From NCBI RefSeq assembly GCF_024298845.1, contig NZ_CP101156.1:3459615-3523614 (forward strand): 64,000 bases of DNA, in the 5' to 3' direction. Source of the DNA: Natronosalvus amylolyticus (GTDB lineage: Archaea; Halobacteriota; Halobacteria; Halobacteriales; Natrialbaceae). Positions 16,218-24,386 of the stretch are shown piece by piece (the stretch's first letter is position 1; each line of letters opens with the position of its first letter). The position numbers and the translations under genes are program-made. The notes under the pieces were generated by a model, which searched no databases, had not been told where the DNA came from, and worked only from the letters and a program-made list of their open reading frames with translations.

Positions 16218-17462
16218 ATGAGCGGGCAACGGGCGGCAGCAGAGCCCTACGCGACACGGTTCGAGACTGAAGTGACGGCCGTTGATGGCAACAGCGTCTG
16301 GCTCGAGACGACGTATTTCTACGCTGAAAGCGGTGGCCAACCGGCTGACCGTGGGAAAATTGGCGACGTCGCTGTCGAGGATGTCCAGCAAATCGATGGC
16401 GAACACGTCCACATCCTCGCGGAAACGCCGCCGTTTCGTGCCGGTCACCGCGTCATGTGCTCGATCGATTGGTCATTTCGGATGTACTGTATGCGGGCAC
16501 ACACGGCTAGCCACGTTCTCTACGGTGCCGGGCGACGCCTCCTCGACGACCTCGGCTACGGCGGCTTCGATATCGGCACTGAAAAAGTTCGCGTCGATTT
16601 CGAGACGACGACCGATATCGACGACGACGTACTGGTCGAACTCGACGAACTGCTCAACAGAGCCGTCTGGGAATCACGTCCGGTTTCCTGGGAGTCCATT
16701 CCGGTAAGCGAGGCTCGCGAGCGCGAGTTTATCGCGTTCAACGAGGCGACCGAGGAGGGCGCGTTCAACAGGGGACAGGTTCGCATCGTCACGATCGGTT
16801 CCGAGAACGATAACGGGACGACGACCAACGGCTCGAGTGACCCCTGGGATGTCGCCGCATGTGGTGGAACCCACGTCAGAAATACGCGAGAAATCGGCCC
16901 CGTTACCATTCTCGAGCGATCGAATCCGGGAGACGGGTTGACACGCGTCGAGTTCGCCGTGGGTCCACGGGCAATCGAGCGACGAGCAGCCGAAAAACGG
17001 GCCACTTTCGCCGCGAAAACGACGCTGGGTGCCGACGTCGAATCGATTCCGGACAATCTGACGAGTATATTGGCGAAACAGGACGAACTCGAGGCCCGAA
17101 ACAGCGAACTCGAATCGACGGTGGTCGAGACGGCTCTCCGTGCGGAATCGCCAGACAGGTACGGCGATGAATCGTGGATCGTCACGACAATCGACGGTAT
17201 CGAACCCGAGGGGCTCGGTGACGCCGTCCGTCGTGCATCGGTAACCAGTGCGGATGGGCTTGCGGTCGTCGGCGAAACCGAGTATACGTTCGCCGTCGTC
17301 CGTAGCGACGGACAGCGAGACGCGAGCGAGCTTATCGATGTGTTGACGACGACTCACGGTGGTGGCGGTGGCGGGTCAGCCGCGTTCGCGCAGGGTGGGG
17401 GCTTCGACGACAGCAAAACGGCCATCGTCGACGGCCTCGAGGCGTTGCTAACCGACGAGTGA
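16218..17462 (+). CDS. alanyl-tRNA editing protein AlaX, long form with DHHA1 domain
   Basis: A 414-residue trans-editing hydrolase that removes Ser or Gly from mischarged tRNA-Ala. The AlaRS-type editing domain has zinc ligands H-T-A-S-H near residue 95 and C-G-G-T-H-V near 218, and it also shows Y-A-E-S-G-G-Q-P. The C-terminus has a short coiled coil (E-L-E-A-R-N-S-E-L-E) and a DHHA1 domain ending in the Gly-rich G-G-G-G-G-G-S-A-A-F-A-Q-G-G. GGAGGT at 16211-16216 is a strong ribosome-binding site directly before the ATG at 16218, which decides this start over 16134. Confidence 0.9.
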   Translation: MSGQRAAAEPYATRFETEVTAVDGNSVWLETTYFYAESGGQPADRGKIGDVAVEDVQQIDGEHVHILAETPPFRAGHRVMCSIDWSFRMYCMRAHTASHVLYGAGRRLLDDLGYGGFDIGTEKVRVDFETTTDIDDDVLVELDELLNRAVWESRPVSWESIPVSEAREREFIAFNEATEEGAFNRGQVRIVTIGSENDNGTTTNGSSDPWDVAACGGTHVRNTREIGPVTILERSNPGDGLTRVEFAVGPRAIERRAAEKRATFAAKTTLGADVESIPDNLTSILAKQDELEARNSELESTVVETALRAESPDRYGDESWIVTTIDGIEPEGLGDAVRRASVTSADGLAVVGETEYTFAVVRSDGQRDASELIDVLTTTHGGGGGGSAAFAQGGGFDDSKTAIVDGLEALLTDE

Positions 17463-17539
17463 CTGTTCGTCTGCCTGTGAGAGACGGACGACCGGGTGAA
17501 GTATAAGGTTTTACTACTATGCGAGTCAATGGTGTCCGT

Positions 17540-18778
17540 ATGGGAATCGATTACTCTCAGCTACACGACCCTAATGCCGAGTACACGATGCGGGACCTCT
17601 CGGCTGAAACGATGGGCGTAACTGCCAAACGCGGGGGCGGCCGAGACGTGGAGATTACGGACATCCAGACGACGATGGTCGACGGGAACTTCCCATGGAC
17701 GCTCGTGCGAATATACACCGACGCCGGTATCGTCGGCACGGGTGAGGCCTACTGGGGTGCAGGTGTTCCCGAACTGATCGAGCGTATGAAGCCGTTTTTA
17801 CAGGGCGAGAACCCGCTCGACATCGATCGATTGTACGAGCATCTCGTCCAGAAGATGTCCGGCGAGGGCTCAGTCGAAGGCGTCACCGTTACGGCAATCT
17901 CGGGTATCGAAATCGCTTTACACGATCTGGCGGGCAAGATCCTCGAGGTGCCGGCCTACCAGCTACTCGGTGGCAAGTATCGCGACGAGATGCGCGTTTA
18001 CTGTGACTGTCACACTGAGGCGGAAGCCGACCCGGAAGCCTGCGCTGATGAGGCCGAACGGGTCGTCGAGGAGCTCGGATACGATGCCCTGAAGTTCGAC
18101 CTCGATGTGCCGAGTGGACTGGAAAAAGACCGAGCGAACCGTCATCTCCGTCCCGGTGAAATTCGGCACAAAGCCGAAATCGTCGAGCAGGTCACCGAAC
18201 GCGTCAAAGACCGTGCAGACGTTTCCTTCGACTGCCACTGGACGTTCTCCGGTGGCTCGGCGAAGCGGCTCGCCGAAGCGCTCGAGCCCTACGACGTTTG
18301 GTGGCTCGAAGACCCCGTCCCGCCGGAGAACCTCGAAGTGCAGGCCAACGTTACCCAGTCGACGACGACCCCAATCACGGTCGGCGAGAACCGTTATCGC
18401 GTGACTGAACTCCGTCGTCTCATCGAAAACCAGGCCGTCGACATTATCGCACCGGACATGCCGAAAGTCGGCGGTATGCGTGAGACGCGAAAGATCGCCG
18501 ATGTTGCTAACCAGTACTACGTCCCCGTCGCGATGCACAACGTGGCGTCGCCGGTTGCCACCGTCGCCTCCGCACACGTCGGGGCGGCGATTCCGAACTC
18601 GCTGGCCGTCGAGTACCACAGCTACGAACTCGGCTGGTGGGAGGACCTGGTCGAAGGCGATGTGATCGAGGAAGGCTACATCGAAATCCCCGAAGAACCT
18701 GGACTCGGTGTCAGCCTCGACATGGACACCGTCGCCGACCACATGGTCGACGGTGAAGAACTGTTCGACGAAGCATAA
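17540..18778 (+). CDS. enolase-superfamily sugar-acid dehydratase, xylonate dehydratase-like
   Basis: A 412-residue member of the mandelate racemase/muconate lactonizing group. The capping N-domain (V-E-I-T-D-I-Q-T-T-M-V-D-G-N) is followed by a barrel with Mg ligands in S-F-D-C-H-W, W-W-L-E-D-P-V-P-P-E and V-G-E-N. Catalytic K-F-D-L-D lies on strand 2 and M-H-N-V-A-S-P on strand 7. The whole sequence, including the opening D-Y-x-x-L-H-D-P-N-A-E-Y-T-M-R-D-L-S-A-E-T-M-G-V-T, closely matches my recollection of the Haloferax xylonate dehydratase XacD of the oxidative pentose pathway. No other pentose genes are near, so the substrate could be a related aldonate. An alternative start lies at 17519. 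Confidence 0.8.
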   Translation: MGIDYSQLHDPNAEYTMRDLSAETMGVTAKRGGGRDVEITDIQTTMVDGNFPWTLVRIYTDAGIVGTGEAYWGAGVPELIERMKPFLQGENPLDIDRLYEHLVQKMSGEGSVEGVTVTAISGIEIALHDLAGKILEVPAYQLLGGKYRDEMRVYCDCHTEAEADPEACADEAERVVEELGYDALKFDLDVPSGLEKDRANRHLRPGEIRHKAEIVEQVTERVKDRADVSFDCHWTFSGGSAKRLAEALEPYDVWWLEDPVPPENLEVQANVTQSTTTPITVGENRYRVTELRRLIENQAVDIIAPDMPKVGGMRETRKIADVANQYYVPVAMHNVASPVATVASAHVGAAIPNSLAVEYHSYELGWWEDLVEGDVIEEGYIEIPEEPGLGVSLDMDTVADHMVDGEELFDEA

Positions 18779-18943
18779 CGTCTCCACATTCGTCGGCAAT
18801 TGGGACGCCTGCTCGAGTATCATCGATTGTGTGCTGTTCCTGGAGGCCTTCATCGATGTGCACTGTCTCTCGAGGCTCGCTCGAGTGGCCTATCTCGAAA
18901 ACAGAAAGACAGATAAAAGTCGCTACATTGTAAACACACAGAT

Positions 18944-19120
18944 ATGGACGTTCCCTACGATCTCACCTCGTACGTGCGGGTACTGAAGATGGCGACGACG
19001 CCCACGCGCGAGGAGTTCCTGCAAGTGTCGAAAATAGCCGGTGCAGGGATCTTGCTCGTCGGCTTTCTCGGATTCCTCATCGGTGTGATTATGTTGTTCC
19101 TCACTGGCGGTGGGTTCTGA
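18944..19120 (+). CDS. secE: preprotein translocase subunit SecE (Sec61 gamma)
   Basis: A 58-residue single-span membrane protein. A short amphipathic helix ([16 protein letters not shown]) precedes one transmembrane helix (residues 32-54), the standard SecE clamp for SecY. A TATA-like AGATAAAAG at 18911-18919 gives a leaderless start. Its stop overlaps the Spt5 ATG by one base, the conserved archaeal secE-spt5 pair. Confidence 0.95.
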   Translation: MDVPYDLTSYVRVLKMATTPTREEFLQVSKIAGAGILLVGFLGFLIGVIMLFLTGGGF

Positions 19121-19557
19121 TGCCGATTTACGCTGTCAAAACGACCGCAAGCCAGGAGCAGACGGTCGCTGACATGATCATCACTCGGGAAGACCCGACC
19201 GTACACGCAGCGTTAGCCCCCGATTCGCTGACCTCCTACGTAATGGTCGAAGCCGACGATTCGAACATCATCGAACGTATCCTCGAGGAGATCCCCCACG
19301 CACGGTCTGTCATTCCAGGCGAATCGGACATCTCCGAAGTGGAGCATTTCCTTTCGCCCAAACCGGACGTGGAAGGGATTGCAGAAGGAGACATCGTCGA
19401 ACTCATCGCAGGTCCGTTCAAAGGGGAGAAAGCCCAGGTGCAGCGAATCGACGAAGGGAAAGATCAGGTGACGGTCGAACTGTACGAAGCCACGGTTCCA
19501 ATTCCGGTGACGGTTCGTGGCGACCAGATTCGAGTGCTGGATTCGGACGAGCGGTAA
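19120..19557 (+). CDS. spt5: transcription elongation factor Spt5 (NusG homologue)
   Basis: A 145-residue processivity factor of archaeal RNA polymerase, acting with Spt4. The NGN domain ([12 protein letters not shown] near residue 3) occupies the first 85 residues, and one KOW domain ([17 protein letters not shown]) the rest. It is co-translated with secE through the TGATG overlap. Confidence 0.96.
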   Translation: MPIYAVKTTASQEQTVADMIITREDPTVHAALAPDSLTSYVMVEADDSNIIERILEEIPHARSVIPGESDISEVEHFLSPKPDVEGIAEGDIVELIAGPFKGEKAQVQRIDEGKDQVTVELYEATVPIPVTVRGDQIRVLDSDER

Positions 19558-19716
19558 GGACTCGAGTGCTGTCTTGAGACGGTATCGTGTCCTATCTTGT
19601 GGCGTTTTTCGAGGTAATGCACTCGGCGCAGGTCACAGGCGAGCGCCGAGTATTTTGTACAAGATTTCGCAAGGAGGGGTGAGTGAGCGTAGCGAACGAA
19701 CCCGACGCGTGAAAAT

Positions 19717-20004
19717 TTACCCGTTCAAAAACTCGGCCAGTCGCTTTTCGTCGATCGATTCGTCGATTTCCTCGAGAAGTTTCTCACGTTGACGAACGTC
19801 TTCAGAGTCGGCTCCGTATGCGCGGACGTACTCAGCACGGCTGTGTTCGGTGAACACGTGACGAATTCCGAGGTAGCCGTCGGGGACGATAGTCCCACAG
19901 ACACCACACTCGAGGCGTTCGTGGGCACTCACCTGGTGGGCGATGGCCGATTCGACGTCGTCGAAGACGGCCTCACAACCGTCGATTCCACATTCCCAGG
20001 CCAT
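19717..20004 (-). CDS. small haloarchaeal protein with two C2H2 zinc fingers
   Basis: A 95-residue protein. Finger one is C-G-I-D-G-C with a later H-Q-V-S-A-H, and finger two is C-G-V-C with H-V-F-T-E-H. The C-terminal third is a charged helix rich in Glu/Lys. Such short zinc proteins are common in haloarchaea and may bind nucleic acid or partner proteins. It converges on spt5 across a 159-base gap. Confidence 0.75.
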   Translation of the reverse strand: MAWECGIDGCEAVFDDVESAIAHQVSAHERLECGVCGTIVPDGYLGIRHVFTEHSRAEYVRAYGADSEDVRQREKLLEEIDESIDEKRLAEFLNG

Positions 20005-20124
20005 TCAATGGCTTTTCTCAAGGGGGTCTAAAGGGTCTTTCGTTGCACTCACGGTTCGATTTCGACCGTCAGACCGGATGGACAAATCAGAATTCCTAAC
20101 TGCTCGCTAGTGTAACTGGCAGGT

Positions 20125-20889
20125 GTGAGCGCCGGAGAGTCAACTCGAGTCGATTGCCACGTCAAAGTGTTAAACGATCGCACCGTCGAATACGCCCGGC
20201 GCGCTGGGATCGACGTGTTGGTGTATGCCCCCCATTTCAAGCGCCTGTCCGAGATACGCGAGCGGGCGGCCGCCTACAGCACCGACTCGGTCCAAGTGAT
20301 CCCCGCTCGAGAGGTGTTTACGGGGTCGTGGCAGGATCGAAAGCACGTGCTGGCGATCGGACTCGAGGACCCGGTTCCGGACTTTATCACGCTCGAGGGA
20401 GCGATGACGGCGTTCGACCGACAGGATGCAGCCGTGCTGGTTCCACACCCGGAGTTTCTGACGGTTTCGTTGACCAAGCGCGATATTCGCGAATATCGAG
20501 ACGTTATCGACGCAATAGAAATTTTCAATCCAAAGCATCTGCCGAGACACAACCGGCGGGCGAGAACGGTGGCATCGAAGTTCGACCTGGCTCCGTTTAC
20601 CTCTTCGTATGCGCATCTACCCCGTTCAGTTGGTGTATCGTACGTCGAATTCGACCGATCGATCGAGTCGGAAGCTGAACTCGTCGAGGCGTTCCGTTCT
20701 AATGAACGACGACGTGTCGTCTACGACAACGGGCTCAAGCGGTGGGGGACGACGGCGAGTGAGCTCGGTCACCTCGTCTACGAAAATACCTGGGAGAAAA
20801 TCGACCGCCTATTGCTTTCCGGAACGGAGCCAACCCATCCTGATCACATCTTTTACGATGGAAAATTCGACGACGTCGCGGTGTACTAA
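20125..20889 (+). CDS. PHP-domain metal-dependent phosphoesterase
   Basis: A 254-residue protein starting with GTG. It has the PHP order: V-D-C-H-V-K-V-L-N-D (first motif), Y-A-P-H-F, an acidic E-V-F, V-P-H-P-E-F, then I-E-I-F-N-P-K-H and a late S-S-Y-A-H. These His/Asp/Glu residues normally hold a di- or trinuclear metal centre that cleaves phosphoesters. The first motif has V-K where the canonical H-x-H has a second His (D-C-H-V-K), so the centre may be altered. The substrate is unknown. Confidence 0.75.
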   Translation: MSAGESTRVDCHVKVLNDRTVEYARRAGIDVLVYAPHFKRLSEIRERAAAYSTDSVQVIPAREVFTGSWQDRKHVLAIGLEDPVPDFITLEGAMTAFDRQDAAVLVPHPEFLTVSLTKRDIREYRDVIDAIEIFNPKHLPRHNRRARTVASKFDLAPFTSSYAHLPRSVGVSYVEFDRSIESEAELVEAFRSNERRRVVYDNGLKRWGTTASELGHLVYENTWEKIDRLLLSGTEPTHPDHIFYDGKFDDVAVY

Positions 20890-21121
20890 CGTATCAGGTA
20901 AAACGGTTCACCTTCTTCGCCTCGAGCGAGTGATTTCGGGAACGAATCCGTTTTTTCGGCTTCCCGTTCATAGCGCCGATGCTCGCTGATGGGGGGTATC
21001 GTAGCCAACCAGGCATTTCGCCTCGTGGAAGCAGCGTTTGTGTTTCGACTAGAGGCACGGAATCGATGGACTCCTCCGATAAATTCTCGAGGTATCGAGT
21101 GCAGAAATTACGAGACGCTGC
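20890..21121. other. intergenic stretch with no recognised gene
   Basis: The gap from the PHP gene to the zinc-ribbon gene (20890-21398) holds repeat B copy 1 and, near its right end, the TATA-like GGTTAAGTGCC at 21368-21378. In 20890-21121 I see only short unsupported frames. Confidence 0.5.
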
Positions 21122-21192
21122 GTGGCTTCCCAACCCTGTACGGATGCGTGAAACCGATGGTTTCACTCATCAGTCGACGTTTGGGAGGGTAC
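21122..21192. repeat. dispersed palindromic repeat family B, copy 1
   Basis: A 71-bp element with outer arms GTGGCTTCCCAACCC and GTTTGGGAGGGTAC and a perfect inner hairpin GTGAAACC-GAT-GGTTTCAC. Related copies are at 23260-23330, 28939-29014, 29458-29538, 41102-41183 and 48578-48659. Confidence 0.85.
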
Positions 21193-21398
21193 GTTGCATC
21201 CATTGAAAACTCCTCCCACGACTGTCAGTGACGTGTTCATCTCCATCACGGTAGTGTCTTACAAATCGGGTTTCCAGTGAACGTCCTGTGTGTCTATAGG
21301 GATCTATATTCATGAATGTCTACCCATATACGGAACAACTGTTTGAAACGGAAGTGGTTGCCGCACAGGTTAAGTGCCTCGACTCGTTACCATCTCAT

Positions 21399-21758
21399 AT
21401 GACAATGGATACGCCCGGGGCAACTGTCCCAACAGAACCACCACCGAAACGTACACTGTTTTGCTGGGAATGCGATCATCAAAGCCCAGTCGACGGTGAC
21501 TGGGAAGTCGAAACCCGTGACTCGACGCTCGCGTACATCTGTCCGGAGTGTACAACGACGATCACCGAACGCCCTCACAGAAGTTCTCCAGGCGGAGGCG
21601 TCAACGTGGACGAAGATGGTTCAGGGGCACCTCGAGAGCGTGCCTCCAGCGACGAATTTCGTCCTCGTTCACTCGTCAGTGCCTGGGGTCGAGTTGTAAC
21701 GGAACCGGTTCGTGCGTGGACTGCGACGGTCGAAGCGGCCGCCTTTCGAAACCGATAG
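21399..21758 (+). CDS. small zinc-ribbon protein of unknown function
   Basis: A 119-residue protein. C-W-E-C-D near residue 21 and C-P-E-C near 51 form one zinc ribbon. The rest is polar and low in complexity until a final short hydrophobic/basic helix. A TATA-like GGTTAAGTG 27 bases upstream makes 21399 a leaderless start; the ATG at 21312 would add 29 residues lacking family features. It has no operon partner. Confidence 0.65.
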   Translation: MTMDTPGATVPTEPPPKRTLFCWECDHQSPVDGDWEVETRDSTLAYICPECTTTITERPHRSSPGGGVNVDEDGSGAPRERASSDEFRPRSLVSAWGRVVTEPVRAWTATVEAAAFRNR

Positions 21759-21810
21759 GCACGCGGTAGCAGTGTGACGGCTTTCTCCCCTTCTTCAATT
21801 TTCAATTCAG

Positions 21811-23160
21811 TCAGTCGCTACTGTCAGCGCGCCCAGTCTGTCCATACGAACCAGCTCCTTTCTGGTCGGCATCGGTGAGTCGGCCACGTAGGGTTGGTGG
21901 GAGGTCCTCCTCAGGTGTGGGGAGGTGTCCATGATCGAGCGTCCCTCGAACCGCTGTCCGGTCGCCATCGAGCGTGAGTCTGACGGTGGGTGCGAGCGTT
22001 CCACCGAAGCGCTCGAACTGGGCTTCGGGTGGAAGGTTACCAACTTCGTCGATACTGAGTCCCTCGAGGTTGTAGTAGTTGAGAAAACTCGAGACGAGTA
22101 TCTCCTCACGGTGTGGATAGGCGAGCCAGGAGTACGTCTGATACGCTGCCGCGGCCGGGTTCGTCAGGACGAGCCCTGAGTCGTTGAGCGGGCGGTACGG
22201 TCCCCGAAGTGACTCAGCGACGAACCCATAGAGGGCGTCGAACCCGTCGAGTCCCGGTTCGAAGGTGTGGCGGTGACTCGAGATGAACAGGTAGTAACGC
22301 CCATCGCGGACGATGAGGTGCGGTCGCTCGAGTTCCTGGTTGACACAGACGGCATCGATGAGCGGGTCTTCGAACTGCCATTGCGTCGGGTCCCCGGTTG
22401 GGGACGTTGCGAGGCCGATCGAGCCGTTGAACTCCTGGCGTGTCGGGTCGCCGTTGCAGCAGTCGGCGTCTTCGGGGACCGGTGTATTCGCTTCGAACAG
22501 TAGATGCGTTGCACCCGTTTCGGGATCTTCGAAGAACCACGGATCGCGGAAGGTGTAGATCATTCCCCGGGACTGGGCTTCGGTTTCGTATCGGTCGCCG
22601 TCGGCCTCGAGCATGATCTGGTGATCGAAGGGACCGAGGATGTCGAGGCCGGTTTCGTCGGTTTCGACCGAGCCGCCCGCGCCAACCGCGAGGCGCTGGT
22701 GGTAGCTCAACGGTCCCTCACGGGAGCCAGCTGCAGTGTAAAAGCAGTAGACGGTTCCGTCGTCGTACAGAGCGGACCCGGCCCACTGTCTCGAGCCGAA
22801 CGCCGTGCCTTCCTCGAAGAGCGTGCCACCACAGTGCCAGTCGTGGCCGTCACGCGAGTAAAAATAGCGAATCCTGGCGACGTCGTGGCGCTTGCCTGGG
22901 AGCAGATCTGCCGGCGCGGTGAGTGAGAAGATTACGCGCCAGCCGTCGATGGTCGCAATGGAGCCATCACGAGTGCGCAAAAACCAGGTGTCCCAGATGT
23001 GGAGTCCTGATCCATCGTCTTCGTCGGCTGGATAGACGATCGGTGCAGTCGTTTCTGGCGTTCGCTCGATTCGTCGGGCCTGTTCGGGACTCCAGCCGGA
23101 GGGTGCACCGTATCCGGGTGCGTGTTCAGTCTCATGGTCCGGTGTGTGGTGATGGCTCAT
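21811..23160 (-). CDS. glycoside hydrolase family 68 fructosyltransferase/invertase
   Basis: A 449-residue five-bladed propeller enzyme acting on sucrose (levan- or inulosucrase, or beta-fructofuranosidase). The nucleophile Asp57 lies in I-W-D-T-W, the transition-state Asp206 in F-R-D-P-W, and the acid/base Glu, likely Glu278, in E-L-E-R-P-H. All three GH68 signatures are present and length matches the catalytic core. No signal peptide is seen; the N-terminus is M-S-H-H-H-T-P. It is therefore cytoplasmic or exported by an unrecognised route. GTGTTTATCC on the minus strand, 25 bases upstream, supports the start at 23160 over 23190. It stands alone beside repeat B2, consistent with acquisition as a single gene. 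Confidence 0.9.
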   Translation of the reverse strand: MSHHHTPDHETEHAPGYGAPSGWSPEQARRIERTPETTAPIVYPADEDDGSGLHIWDTWFLRTRDGSIATIDGWRVIFSLTAPADLLPGKRHDVARIRYFYSRDGHDWHCGGTLFEEGTAFGSRQWAGSALYDDGTVYCFYTAAGSREGPLSYHQRLAVGAGGSVETDETGLDILGPFDHQIMLEADGDRYETEAQSRGMIYTFRDPWFFEDPETGATHLLFEANTPVPEDADCCNGDPTRQEFNGSIGLATSPTGDPTQWQFEDPLIDAVCVNQELERPHLIVRDGRYYLFISSHRHTFEPGLDGFDALYGFVAESLRGPYRPLNDSGLVLTNPAAAAYQTYSWLAYPHREEILVSSFLNYYNLEGLSIDEVGNLPPEAQFERFGGTLAPTVRLTLDGDRTAVRGTLDHGHLPTPEEDLPPTLRGRLTDADQKGAGSYGQTGRADSSD

Positions 23161-23259
23161 AGCAGAGTTTACTCGCCCACGGATAAACACTTTTCTCGAT
23201 ACAGGCTGGCGTTCGATCGCCGTTGATTCGCCGCTGTGCCAGCACCGTCCCTCGTACTA

Positions 23260-23330
23260 GTACCTTCCCAGACGTCGACTAATGAGTGAAACCATCGGTT
23301 TCACGCATCCGTTCAGGGTTGGGAAGTCAC
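23260..23330. repeat. dispersed palindromic repeat family B, copy 2
   Basis: This copy is in the opposite orientation to copy 1, with the perfect inner hairpin GTGAAACC-ATC-GGTTTCAC and outer arms TACCTTCCCAGAC and GGTTGGGAAGTCAC. Its end touches the stop codon of the hydrolase gene, so the mRNA 3' end will fold into it. Confidence 0.85.
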
Positions 23331-24265
23331 TACCCGGAAAGAAACTCGAGGATTGCATCCGTGACGACGTCGGATCGTTCGACGTGGAGCCAGTGGCTCG
23401 CGTCGGGAAATCGACGAACGGTGAGATCACCGACGTATCGCTCGAGCCCCACGGTTTGTTCGACTGCGAGCGCCGTATCCTGTTCGCCCCAGAGAACCTG
23501 AGTCGGGGTAGGTACTCGTGGAACTCGTGGGGCAAGCCGCTCGCCAACGAGTGGAAGTCGACCCACTGCCTGCTGGGGGAACCAGCCGCGGAAGAGTGCC
23601 CGATAGTACGCGAGGGCCGATTTCGCGACGCCGGGTCGAGAAAAGGCACGCCGGTAGCGCTCGATATCCCGATCGGTAAACGCCGCTGGGTCGGCCGCGC
23701 TGTCGGTGAACACCGATTCGAGCGCGGCGCTGTTTTTCACCGTCAGGAACCGGTTTGGTATCCAGGGTACCTGAAACCAGAGAACGTACCAGGACCGAAG
23801 ACACTGCTCGAGTGAGAGTTCCCGGACGTATTTGACCGGGTGCGGGGCGTTGAGGACCGTCAGGGTTTGCACGACGTTCGGATGCGAGTACGCAGTTGCC
23901 CAGGCCACTAACCCGCCCCAGTCATGAGCGACCAGGTGAGCGCGTTCGCTTCCGAGATCGGTGATGAGCTCGGTGACGTCTGCTACAAGGGTCTCGAGTC
24001 GATATGACTCGAGGCCGTGGGGCTTTTCCGACCGGTTGTACCCACGCATATCCGGGGCGATAACGCGATAGCCAGCGTCGGCGAGCGTGGGAATCTGGTG
24101 TCGCCAGGCGTACCAGAACTCGGGGAAACCGTGTAAGCAAATGACGAGGTCACCGTCTGGCGGCCCGGCGGAGACGTAGTGCAGGCGAACGTCGTTGACG
24201 ATCGTTTGGTCGTGACGGACGAGGTCGTCTATCATCTCGTTAGGTTCGCGGTCTTGGTACTTCAT
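23330..24265 (-). CDS. alpha/beta hydrolase, epoxide hydrolase-like
   Basis: A 311-residue alpha/beta-fold hydrolase. The oxyanion block H-G-F-P-E is at 45-49. The nucleophile is Asp115 in A-H-D-W-G-G, so it is an ester-intermediate enzyme such as an epoxide hydrolase or haloalkane dehalogenase rather than a serine esterase. The later acid is in W-G-E-Q-D, and the catalytic His is in D-A-S-H-W-L-H near the end. The cap domain has tyrosines (R-Y-R-R-A; A-Y-Y-R-A) expected for epoxide opening. The substrate is unknown. An alternative start is Met11. Confidence 0.85.
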   Translation of the reverse strand: MKYQDREPNEMIDDLVRHDQTIVNDVRLHYVSAGPPDGDLVICLHGFPEFWYAWRHQIPTLADAGYRVIAPDMRGYNRSEKPHGLESYRLETLVADVTELITDLGSERAHLVAHDWGGLVAWATAYSHPNVVQTLTVLNAPHPVKYVRELSLEQCLRSWYVLWFQVPWIPNRFLTVKNSAALESVFTDSAADPAAFTDRDIERYRRAFSRPGVAKSALAYYRALFRGWFPQQAVGRLPLVGERLAPRVPRVPTPTQVLWGEQDTALAVEQTVGLERYVGDLTVRRFPDASHWLHVERSDVVTDAILEFLSG

Positions 24266-24386
24266 CGTTTGTAGACACCTTTCGAGTGAGCAGGAAAATA
24301 CGTGTAGCTCTCGTACAGTTCACGCAGTCTCTCAGGTGACTGTCGACCTGATCGGAACTACTGGTAAAAATTCACAGCGGTCCGTA

